From Prochlorococcus marinus str. MIT 0919 (lineage in GTDB: Bacteria; Cyanobacteriota; Cyanobacteriia; PCC-6307; Cyanobiaceae): DNA of 64,000 nt. The notes below the pieces were generated by a model that did not search any database, was not told where the DNA came from, and worked only from the letters and a program-made list of their open reading frames with translations. The DNA lies in assembly GCF_027359375.1 (NCBI RefSeq), contig NZ_CP114779.1, positions 1,178,001 to 1,242,000 of the forward strand, read 5' to 3'. A program made the translations under genes and the position numbers. Below are positions 48,065 to 55,900 of this stretch, one piece after another. Numbering within the stretch: the first letter of the stretch is position 1; each line of letters starts with the position of its first letter.

Positions 48065-48421
48065 ATGCCTGACTCTTCAGTAAGGGCTTTTCATTTGAAG
48101 GTAATGCAAGATGCACTTCCTATGGGAATGGCTGTTGTGGAGCGGGTCCGGAAAGGTGGCATTCAAAAAGTGATGGAAGTCTTTCAGTCTGCCAAAGAAC
48201 CATTTGCAGAATTAAAAATGGAAGGTGATTTGGCAGCTGGCGTGGTAAGGCAACAATTGGATAATGTAAGCCCTGGTCTTGGGAATCCAGTGAAGGAAGT
48301 TAAGATTTCTGTTGAGGAAGTAGCTTTAGAAGAGAAAACTCCATTAATGCCTATTTTATTAAGAATAGAAGAGCGATTAGATTTGTTAAAGGCTTATTTG
48401 GACGAGAATAATAATAGTTAA
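48065..48421 (+). CDS. Conserved hypothetical protein
   Basis: A 118-aa soluble protein. The N-terminal half is helical with AFHLKVMQDALPMGMAVVER and RKGGIQKVMEVFQSAKEPF; the middle has LDNVSPGLGNPV; the C-terminal helix is LLRIEERLDLLKAYLDE. No catalytic motif is visible. It lies 20 bp after the gene at 47433 and 29 bp before mrdA, all on the plus strand, so the three are likely cotranscribed, which hints at an envelope-related role but proves none. Confidence 0.75.
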   Translation: MPDSSVRAFHLKVMQDALPMGMAVVERVRKGGIQKVMEVFQSAKEPFAELKMEGDLAAGVVRQQLDNVSPGLGNPVKEVKISVEEVALEEKTPLMPILLRIEERLDLLKAYLDENNNS

Positions 48422-48450
48422 TTGATTTTTTAAAACTGTTTTTATTTGCA

Positions 48451-50253
48451 ATGAAACAAGGAGATTTTTATAAAGAAAATAGAAGTAGAAAAATAAATTT
48501 AATAAATCAGCCTAATAATTTAGTTTTTTTTGTAACCATGATATTCTTATTAATTTTTGGGAGACTTGTTCACTTACAAATATTGCAAGGGAGTAAGTTT
48601 AAGCGCTTGTCAGAGGAAAATCGAATCAGAGTAGTATCATCTCCACCCATTCGTGGCCGACTTCTTGATATTAATGGTATTACTTTGGCTGATAATAGAT
48701 TGGTATATTCATTAATTGTTCAACCACATTTGATAAAGAAATCAGAATGGCCTTTATTGGCTGAAAATCTTTCTCAATTATTAGATTTAGACTTGAAAAA
48801 AATACATGAACTTTTTGATTCAGGTATCATAAATAATCAATTTAGTATTACATTAATGGCAGAAATGTCAGATGAACAGATTATACGATTTAAAGAGAAT
48901 GAAACCCTTTTATATGGAGCACAAGTCCATTTAGAATTGATAAGATATTATCCTTTTAAGACAGTTGCATCTCATGTATTAGGGTATACTCAATATATAA
49001 CTTCAAATGAATATAAGCTTTTAGCTAATAAAGGTTATAAGATAAGAGATCGCATTGGAAGAGCGGGAATAGAATCTGTTTTTGAGCACCATCTAAGAGG
49101 TAAATGGGGCGGTGAAATGCTTGAAGTAGATGCAACAGGTAAAATTCAAAGAAGTTTAGGTTATCAATCACCTAAAGCAGGAAAAGATTTAATATTAACT
49201 TTAGACCTTAGATTACAAAATGCTGCAGAAAAAGCTCTTGAGGGGAAAAAAGGCGGTGCAATAGTTGCTTTAGATCCTCACACAGGTGCGATCAAAGCCA
49301 TGGCCAGTCGCCCAAGTTTTGATCCAAACTATTTTACTAAATTATTTACTACTCAAAAGGAATATGAGGATATTTTTTTAGCGTCTGATTTACCGCTTTT
49401 GAGTAGAGCATTAAATGCCTACGACCCTGGCAGTACTTGGAAAGTAGTGACTGGAATGGCTGGAATGGAAAGTGGTAAATACCCTCCTAATGTTTTGCTA
49501 GATACAAAACCATGTATTCAATATGGAGGACATTGCTTTCCTGAACATAATGGTTTGGGATTTGGCAAAATTGGTTATGAAGATGCTTTTCGGGTTTCTA
49601 GTAATACTTTTTTTTATCAGGTTGGAGTTGGAGTTGGTTCTGAAGAATTATATGAAGCGGCTATTAAATTAGGTTTTTATTCGCGGACGGGTATTGAAAT
49701 TAGCAATGAAGAAAGTAAAGGGTTTGTTGGTAACAAAGAATGGGCTGAGAAGGGTCGGGGATGGGGGAAACCTGGAACGACTCCTTGGATTCCTGAAGAT
49801 ATTGCAAGTGCTTCAATTGGGCAGGCTGTTGTTCAGGTGACACCTTTACAATTAGCTCGAGCTTATGCTGTTTTTGCAAATGGGGGGTATTTAATTACTC
49901 CCCATTTAGTTGAAGGCAAGGTTGATTGGTTATCGAACCAATTCAGAACGAAAGTGGACATCAAGCCTTCTACATTGCAAAAAATTAGAGAAGGGTTAAG
50001 AAAAGTAGCTATATCTGGTACAGGTAGAACTATTCATTTTGGCGAATTAACTCTTCCACCTGTTGCTGGGAAAACTGGCACGGCAGAAGATAGTACTGGG
50101 GGTAGTGATCATGCTTGGTTTGCATGTTTTGCACCTTTTGAATCTACAGAAATAGTTGTTGTGGCATTCGCTCAAAATACTCCTGGAGGAGGGTCAGTTC
50201 ATGCACTTCCTATGGCTAGAGAAGTGTTAGAGGTTTGGTATAAAGGTCTTTAG
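48451..50253 (+). CDS. mrdA: Penicillin-binding protein 2 (class B transpeptidase)
   Basis: Peptidoglycan transpeptidase for cell elongation. One N-terminal transmembrane helix (LVFFVTMIFLLIFGRLVHLQ, about 24-43), then the dimerisation domain with SSPPIRGRLLDINGITLADN, and the transpeptidase domain with the catalytic serine in DPGSTWKVV (SxxK), SSNTFFYQ (SxN) and GKTGTAED (KTG). The GRAGIESVFEHHLRG segment is typical of PBP2. 600 aa. PBP3 (FtsI) is an alternative, but the IGRAGIE linker and length favour PBP2. Confidence 0.92.
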   Translation: MKQGDFYKENRSRKINLINQPNNLVFFVTMIFLLIFGRLVHLQILQGSKFKRLSEENRIRVVSSPPIRGRLLDINGITLADNRLVYSLIVQPHLIKKSEWPLLAENLSQLLDLDLKKIHELFDSGIINNQFSITLMAEMSDEQIIRFKENETLLYGAQVHLELIRYYPFKTVASHVLGYTQYITSNEYKLLANKGYKIRDRIGRAGIESVFEHHLRGKWGGEMLEVDATGKIQRSLGYQSPKAGKDLILTLDLRLQNAAEKALEGKKGGAIVALDPHTGAIKAMASRPSFDPNYFTKLFTTQKEYEDIFLASDLPLLSRALNAYDPGSTWKVVTGMAGMESGKYPPNVLLDTKPCIQYGGHCFPEHNGLGFGKIGYEDAFRVSSNTFFYQVGVGVGSEELYEAAIKLGFYSRTGIEISNEESKGFVGNKEWAEKGRGWGKPGTTPWIPEDIASASIGQAVVQVTPLQLARAYAVFANGGYLITPHLVEGKVDWLSNQFRTKVDIKPSTLQKIREGLRKVAISGTGRTIHFGELTLPPVAGKTGTAEDSTGGSDHAWFACFAPFESTEIVVVAFAQNTPGGGSVHALPMAREVLEVWYKGL

Positions 50254-50273
50254 AGAAGTTTTGATCTAGTTTT

Positions 50274-50480
50274 TCACGCTGCATGCATTTCTTGTTCTTT
50301 GTTAGAAAGTTTCTGATCAAGTATTTGTTTGACTTCTACTAATGAGCAAGCTGGAGTCCTAAAGGGTAGTAAAAACATAGGACTTCTTTCTGGTCTTACT
50401 AACCAACTTCTGTTGTGCTCTTCTAGTAAAAGAAAACCTCTATACCGAATCGCATTGATTCTTTCCGAGAAACATCTCAT
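50274..50480 (-). CDS. Small conserved hypothetical protein
   Basis: A 68-aa protein reading MRCFSERINAIRYRGFLLLE then SWLVRPERSPMFLLPFRTPA and a C-terminal helix SLVEVKQILDQKL. The pattern of short beta strands with basic residues and conserved-looking PERSPM block looks coding. The ATG at 50480 is used; a TTG at 50540 would add a 20-residue hydrophobic leader. It converges on mrdA with about 20 bp between stops. I recall similar small proteins in picocyanobacteria but no function. Confidence 0.65.
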   Translation of the reverse strand: MRCFSERINAIRYRGFLLLEEHNRSWLVRPERSPMFLLPFRTPACSLVEVKQILDQKLSNKEQEMHAA

Positions 50481-50704
50481 TAAGAAGTTCAAGTGATTGA
50501 GAATATATTTATCAAACCATATATATAGGGTATGAAGCAATTTTGTTCGATCTTGCTGACCTAATTGTAATTAGGTTTTTTGATGAAAACTTAGAAAACT
50601 TTGTATATAATGCAATGGTTTTCACGACTGTACCTTTGCTTGAGGCAAGGATTTCTCAAAAACTTTAACTTTTGCTAGACACTATATATAGATCACTAGT
50701 TTGC

Positions 50705-51229
50705 TTAAAGTTGTAAGGGTTCCATTTGTAATAAGCGGTTTAACAGGTCATCTATTGACTCGTCTTTTGCGGGATTTTGTTTGTTGCACGCTAATTGTCT
50801 TCCAACTACTTGAGCACCTAGGTGTGTTAACTGTATTCTCATAGACAGCAATAGCTCCATACATCCTCCGCCAGAAAAGCTTGCAATTGCAATAGGTCTT
50901 CCATTAAATAACTTTCGAAAATCTTTTTCTTGAACTGATAACCATGCAATTGCATTTGTTAATGTTGGCGGTATGGAGCCGTTATATTCTGGAGCACAAA
51001 TCACCCATCTAGGTATGGAGACTATTTGAGAATGTAAAGCGTTTATTTCTTGAGGAATCCCTAATTTTTCATGGGATCTGGGGCTGTAGATGGGGATATC
51101 GATGGTTGTTAAATCAATTACTTCAGCTTTTGCTCCAAGTTTTGTACCTGCCAGGGCAAAACGTTGGGCTAATTTGAGATTCTCACCATTACTAGCAGTT
51201 ACGATTAGTAGATTTGAAAGAGGACTCAT
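50705..51229 (-). CDS. NAD(P)H-dependent FMN reductase
   Basis: A 174-aa flavodoxin-fold reductase. Landmarks are LLIVTASNGENLKLAQRFA (phosphate-binding loop, with N-G-E-N in place of the usual S-x-R), the substrate/flavin loop CAPEYNGSIPPTLTNAIAWL, and ASFSGGGCMELLLSMR. It probably reduces FMN or quinones with NAD(P)H. It lies 46 bp downstream of flv1 on the same strand, suggesting a shared transcript with the flavodiiron pair, to which it might be functionally related. Confidence 0.88.
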   Translation of the reverse strand: MSPLSNLLIVTASNGENLKLAQRFALAGTKLGAKAEVIDLTTIDIPIYSPRSHEKLGIPQEINALHSQIVSIPRWVICAPEYNGSIPPTLTNAIAWLSVQEKDFRKLFNGRPIAIASFSGGGCMELLLSMRIQLTHLGAQVVGRQLACNKQNPAKDESIDDLLNRLLQMEPLQL

Positions 51230-51275
51230 GCGGATTTGACGAAATTACTCTTACTTATTTTTATCAGAATTTTGA

Positions 51276-53108
51276 TTAATAATTTGCTCCTGTGTTCCGA
51301 TGATGTACTGCTGTAATTCCATTTGGATTAAGCACTTTGCCATGCTTGATTTCTGCATATATCAGCCAATGGTCCCCACAGTCCATTCTTTGTTTGACAA
51401 AACCTTCTAGCCAGGCCAAAGCTTCTGGAAGAATTGGTTGATTGCCAGGACTGCTTTCAAGGTGCAAGTTTAGAAACCTGTCTGCCCCTGGGGCAAAAGG
51501 TTGTAGAAATTGCTTTAACAGCTTTTGATGATTCTCTTTATTTAATATGTTTAATGCAAATAGGTCTTCTTTATGTAAGAGGGTTTCAACAGCACGATCT
51601 TTGGCTACAGCAATTGTTATTCCTGGAGGAGAGAAACTGGCTTGGCTAACCCAGCTAGCTACCATTGCTCCATTTAAAATCTGCTTACCTGACTCATCTT
51701 TTTTCTCAGTGGTTAAGATACATAAAGAACCAATTATTTTACCGAGTGCTAGCAGACCAGGATCGCTTTTTGTTGTATTAATACCTCCACTCGGTTGACG
51801 TTTCTTTTTGTATTGACTTCTAAGTAACATTCGCCCAAATTTGGTCCCCGTTTCTTTAAGAGTTTTGATCATCACTTCATCCGGGCTAAACTTTACTTTT
51901 ATTGGGTCGAAGCCGAAATGGAATCCTCCATCTTTAAGCTTGTTTTCTAGTAGATCTAAGGCTTCACCACTCCATCCATAGCTCCCAAAGATTCCTATCG
52001 GTTTTTTTCTATCGCCTTCGGCAAGTAATGTTCCCAAAGCTGAAATAATAGGTGTTGGGGCATGCCCTCCCAGAGTGGGCGAGCCTATTAAATAAGCATC
52101 AGCTTCTTGTATACATTTAATTAATTCATGAGTTTGAGTGAACTCGCAATTTAAACTTTGCACAGATATTCCAGTGGAACTAATTCCTTTAGCAAGAGAG
52201 TCAGCTATTGCGGCTGTATTGCCGTACGCACTTGCAAAAAGAAGAACTATTTTTAAAGATGTCCTTTGTTGTGATTCACCCCATCGTTGATAGTCATTTA
52301 GTAAGCTACGCCAACTTGTTTCAATTGCTGGTCCATGGCATGGGGCAATACATCGTATCTCAAGCAGCTCAAGCTTTTCGACAATTGAATTGACTTGCTG
52401 AGTCATCGGCGCCATAAGACAATCGAAATAATGGCGACGTTCTTCTTCTGTGCTTATTCGATTTAGTTCAGACCACTGATGTGTAGAGATATGGGCCCCA
52501 AATAATTTATCGCTCATTAGTAAACCTGTCTGCTTTTCGAATACCATTAGTCCTCCTGGCCATTTTGCTGTTGGTGTTGGTATTAATTGAAGTTCATAGT
52601 CGTCAGATATGATTATTGTTTGCTCTTGTTTTATTAAACTAACTTTTGGAAAGGGAGGTATTGTTACTGCGTTACTAGTGGTCGTTGAAGTTTTTGAAGG
52701 TTTGACTTGGTACCATAGATCTTTTAATAATTTTGCTGCTGGGTTTGAGCAAATTAACTTTATATTTTTAAAAGTAATAGTTAGTTCTCTAAGTAAAGCA
52801 ACACGATTCGGATTTATATGACCAATGACAACATCTAAAGTAGTCTTATCTGAAGATAAGATTTTCGTTAAGGCTGGTAAAAAAGTTGATTTAAAATTAT
52901 TACCAGGAGGATGAATAAGAATAGCGCTTGCAAGTGATTTATCAGGCTTGGTAAAAAGAAATGAATTGGCAGTAGTTCCTTTGCCTAATGAATATTCAAT
53001 TTCAAAACGAATTTTCTTTGGGCTAATACATTTTATACAAAGTAAATCTTCTTCAATAGCAAGATTTATTGAATGCTTTGAAAATTCTTTGCTTTGGGTA
53101 TTTGACAT
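51276..53108 (-). CDS. flv1: Flavodiiron protein Flv1-like
   Basis: One half of the Flv1/Flv3 pair that reduces oxygen to water with photosynthetic electrons. Class C domain order: metallo-lactamase-like domain (about 1-260), flavodoxin (about 275-420, VLLFASAYGNTAAIAD), C-terminal flavin reductase (about 450-610, MVASWVSQASFSPPG). The lactamase domain has lost most iron ligands: HINPNR replaces HxExDH, AKWPG replaces the next His, and SDKLFG the Asp, while CHGP keeps the last His; this is expected for Flv1. ATG at 53108 overlaps the upstream stop as TAATG; 610 aa. Confidence 0.9.
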   Translation of the reverse strand: MSNTQSKEFSKHSINLAIEEDLLCIKCISPKKIRFEIEYSLGKGTTANSFLFTKPDKSLASAILIHPPGNNFKSTFLPALTKILSSDKTTLDVVIGHINPNRVALLRELTITFKNIKLICSNPAAKLLKDLWYQVKPSKTSTTTSNAVTIPPFPKVSLIKQEQTIIISDDYELQLIPTPTAKWPGGLMVFEKQTGLLMSDKLFGAHISTHQWSELNRISTEEERRHYFDCLMAPMTQQVNSIVEKLELLEIRCIAPCHGPAIETSWRSLLNDYQRWGESQQRTSLKIVLLFASAYGNTAAIADSLAKGISSTGISVQSLNCEFTQTHELIKCIQEADAYLIGSPTLGGHAPTPIISALGTLLAEGDRKKPIGIFGSYGWSGEALDLLENKLKDGGFHFGFDPIKVKFSPDEVMIKTLKETGTKFGRMLLRSQYKKKRQPSGGINTTKSDPGLLALGKIIGSLCILTTEKKDESGKQILNGAMVASWVSQASFSPPGITIAVAKDRAVETLLHKEDLFALNILNKENHQKLLKQFLQPFAPGADRFLNLHLESSPGNQPILPEALAWLEGFVKQRMDCGDHWLIYAEIKHGKVLNPNGITAVHHRNTGANY

Positions 53109-54895
53109 TAATAAGATGTCCCAACTTTGCGGTGATGAACAGCTGTTTTGGCTTCTGGATTGGCAATGCTTCCGTTTTCTACCAGTGCATATATAACCCA
53201 ATGATCAGAAGTTTCCATTCTTTGTTGCACTACACAATCTAAATAAGCTAGTGCATCACTTAATACTGGCCCACCTTGCGCGGCATCTTCCAAAACACCT
53301 ATACCTTCAAAACGATTGGCGCCTGGTGGGAATCTTCTCAGGAATTGACGAAATAATTTCTGATAATTATTTTCTTCTAGAACATTGATCACAAATTTAT
53401 CTTCAACTTGCATAAGTGTTTCAATTGCACGATCTTTTGCTACAGCAACTGTGACTCCTGGAGGAGAGAAACTGGCTTGGCTAACCCAGCTAGCCACCAT
53501 TGCCCCACGGCGCTTAGCATTGTTTGTCCCCTGACTAGCGGTGACTACATATAGACCTCCACTTAAACGTCCCATTGCTTTCATTAAATCCCCATCAAAA
53601 CTTTTGATGGTCGCTATATTTTTCTTTCGATTTAGTAGTTGTCCAAGATCAGTACCTGCTTCTTCAAAACATTGATATGTATTTGCGTCAGGTTCTTTAT
53701 GCACTCTGAGAGGTGAAAATGCTTCTTTTTGTCCAAGGCTTCGTAGCTGGTTTGCAACTACATCTATTGGTTCATCATTACCGCCATAGGCGTCATATAT
53801 AGCTATCCACTGCTTTGCATTTAATCCAGCTAATAAAGTCCCTATTGAATTTTGCAGTTCAGCATCTCGATCATGTGGCCATGTTGGAACTATCACTGCT
53901 TTGGCTTCACTGATAAGGGCGTTGATTTCTTGGGAATCCGAAGCCCGAAGATCAACAAGTTGAGCTTGAGAATCTGCTTTATTAATACCTAATGCAATTG
54001 CTTGGCTTAATCGATCACAAAAGCCATATTGACTTATATAGCAAACAGCAGAATATCCTTCGTCTTTATTCCGTTTTTGACTCCATTCCAAATAATTGTT
54101 TTTCCACAAATCTATGTTGTGTTTTAAAAGAGGTCCGTGACCAACGGCAATAGTGCTTATTTCAGGTAAGTTATTTATCCGTTTAAGAGCTTGTAAAACA
54201 CTGCGCGCATTTGGTCCCATTAGGCAATCATAGTAATAGCGAAAATCTGGGAGTATTAGCTCAGAACTATAATCAAATAGTTCATTTGAGCAATAGTGGA
54301 GTCCAAATGCATCACATGTAAATAAGATTCCAGTGGCATGGTCAAAAGAAAAAATTGTGTCTGGCCAATGGAGGTTTGGAGTACTTAGAAATTCTAATTT
54401 GTGATGAATTCCATTTGCTTGATTCATCCCTAAATCAAGCTCATCACCAGTTTTGATGGTCTTTGATTTGAATTGCTTATGAACTTGATTTTCTAGAAAT
54501 TGTAAAGCAACTTTGGAACCAATAATTTCAATTTCATGATTTAAATCAAGAAGATCACCTATTAATCCTGAGTGATCAGGTTCTGTATGACTTACTACCA
54601 GATAGTCAATATTCTTTGGATCAATATTTTTCAATAAAACTTTCAACCAAGGCTTCTTAAACTTCTTATGACTAGTGTCGATTAAAGCTGTTTTTTCTCC
54701 TTTAATAAGAAAACTGTTATACGTAGTTCCATTTCTTAATCCAAATTCAATATCAAAACGATCACGTTCCCAATCTAGAGAGCGAATGGTAGTTGTATTG
54801 GAACCAATAAGTTCACATTGTATAGAGAGACCTTGTTCTCTAGAGATAGAGTCTTGGCCTACGCTAGTTTGCTCATTCATGGTGATATCAAGCAT
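53108..54895 (-). CDS. flv3: Flavodiiron protein Flv3-like
   Basis: Flavodiiron partner of Flv1 in the Mehler-like reaction. The lactamase-like domain keeps the diiron ligands: SHTEPDHSG (His103, Glu, Asp, His108), LHWPDT, TCDAFGLH and AVGHGPLLK. The flavodoxin domain begins near AVCYISQYGFCDRLSQAIA and the C-terminal flavin reductase carries MVASWVSQASFSPPG. 595 aa with the ATG at 54895; an ATG at 54880 is also possible. Intact ligands next to a ligand-poor paralogue is the reason for calling them Flv3 and Flv1. The stop is coupled to flv1 (TAATG). Confidence 0.92.
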   Translation of the reverse strand: MLDITMNEQTSVGQDSISREQGLSIQCELIGSNTTTIRSLDWERDRFDIEFGLRNGTTYNSFLIKGEKTALIDTSHKKFKKPWLKVLLKNIDPKNIDYLVVSHTEPDHSGLIGDLLDLNHEIEIIGSKVALQFLENQVHKQFKSKTIKTGDELDLGMNQANGIHHKLEFLSTPNLHWPDTIFSFDHATGILFTCDAFGLHYCSNELFDYSSELILPDFRYYYDCLMGPNARSVLQALKRINNLPEISTIAVGHGPLLKHNIDLWKNNYLEWSQKRNKDEGYSAVCYISQYGFCDRLSQAIALGINKADSQAQLVDLRASDSQEINALISEAKAVIVPTWPHDRDAELQNSIGTLLAGLNAKQWIAIYDAYGGNDEPIDVVANQLRSLGQKEAFSPLRVHKEPDANTYQCFEEAGTDLGQLLNRKKNIATIKSFDGDLMKAMGRLSGGLYVVTASQGTNNAKRRGAMVASWVSQASFSPPGVTVAVAKDRAIETLMQVEDKFVINVLEENNYQKLFRQFLRRFPPGANRFEGIGVLEDAAQGGPVLSDALAYLDCVVQQRMETSDHWVIYALVENGSIANPEAKTAVHHRKVGTSY

Positions 54896-55006
54896 TCTGA
54901 GACTCTAATACTTTGAAGTGAGAATTAACGCTTGTTTTAGGAGAAGAACTATAAATTGCGAATTTACATATCCTAAGGCTAGTTCATCACAAGATATCAG
55001 TGTTCT

Positions 55007-55900
55007 TCAAGAATTGGCAGACATAGCTTTGATCATGGCTTCGTGAGCTTGAATTTGGCTATGCTTTATTAGATTTTCTAAGAATAAGCTATGAGATTGA
55101 GGATATTGAGGTTCTTGAGCTAGTGGTAAAGCCCCTGCAACCTTTAGGCCTTCTTCACCTTCCATAGCAGGAGTGATAATAACTAAGTCTTGATCTAAAT
55201 CAGTATTATATTTCCACCACAGATCAGGCTTGGAGAATGATGGATGGTATTGATGAGGTTTTTCTTCTTTACTGATATTTTGGTTGCTTGTTTTATCTTT
55301 TTTTTGAATTGAGAGATTCTCCAGCATTTTCAACCTTTCTTTTGCAAGATCTGTTAATAATCTGCTTCGACTTCTCCCTCTTAATTGGAAAAGAATAAAA
55401 GGATCTTCTTTGAACCTTTCTCCTAATAGAAAATAGATAGCACTAATATGTTTACATGGGTTTGCTTTATCTGGACAACTACATTCACTTTTAACTTCTT
55501 GCAATTTGAATGGAAATAACCTATGCCCACTAGCAGCAAAGGCCGTTTCTATATCCTCAGGCATTGTTCCCGCTAATAATTGGGCAGACCATCTTGCCTT
55601 TTTCGCCATAGCTTCAAGAACGTATTTCCAATCTTCGTCACTTAAAATATCCAGCCAAAGTTTTACTTTGTAAGGCTCAGCTTCTGTTCCTTGCACTCGT
55701 GCATGAACTCTTCTCCCTTCAAATTGTATCGAAGTAACATTACCTTCTCTTGCATATCCCCATGCTCGCTCTAGACGTTTCTTAAATCTATATGAATTAA
55801 TTAACTCCATCCATTGCTCCACCCACCAGGATTGTTTTCCAAGTCCCTCCTTACCTATTGCAGTTGTTATTTCTGTATCATTTTTAGAAGAGTAGCTCAT
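55007..55900 (-). CDS. SWIM zinc-finger protein
   Basis: A 297-aa protein with a SWIM-type zinc finger, CSCPDKANPCKHISAIYFLL (CxC...CxH), near residues 135-155. The N-terminal half carries GNVTSIQFEGRRVHARVQGT and YKVKLWLDILSDEDWKYVLE, typical of the region that precedes SWIM fingers. The C-terminal part is helical and charged. Its ATG overlaps the stop of the SNF2 helicase gene as ATGA. SWIM proteins beside SNF2 helicases are a known bacterial pairing and probably act together on DNA or in transcription. Confidence 0.92.
   Translation of the reverse strand: MSYSSKNDTEITTAIGKEGLGKQSWWVEQWMELINSYRFKKRLERAWGYAREGNVTSIQFEGRRVHARVQGTEAEPYKVKLWLDILSDEDWKYVLEAMAKKARWSAQLLAGTMPEDIETAFAASGHRLFPFKLQEVKSECSCPDKANPCKHISAIYFLLGERFKEDPFILFQLRGRSRSRLLTDLAKERLKMLENLSIQKKDKTSNQNISKEEKPHQYHPSFSKPDLWWKYNTDLDQDLVIITPAMEGEEGLKVAGALPLAQEPQYPQSHSLFLENLIKHSQIQAHEAMIKAMSANS

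Noticed and set aside
53108-53201. 31-residue N-terminal extension of Flv1 upstream of 53108
   Set aside because: It would overlap the end of flv3, contains no family sequence, and the ATG at 53108 forms a standard TAATG coupling.
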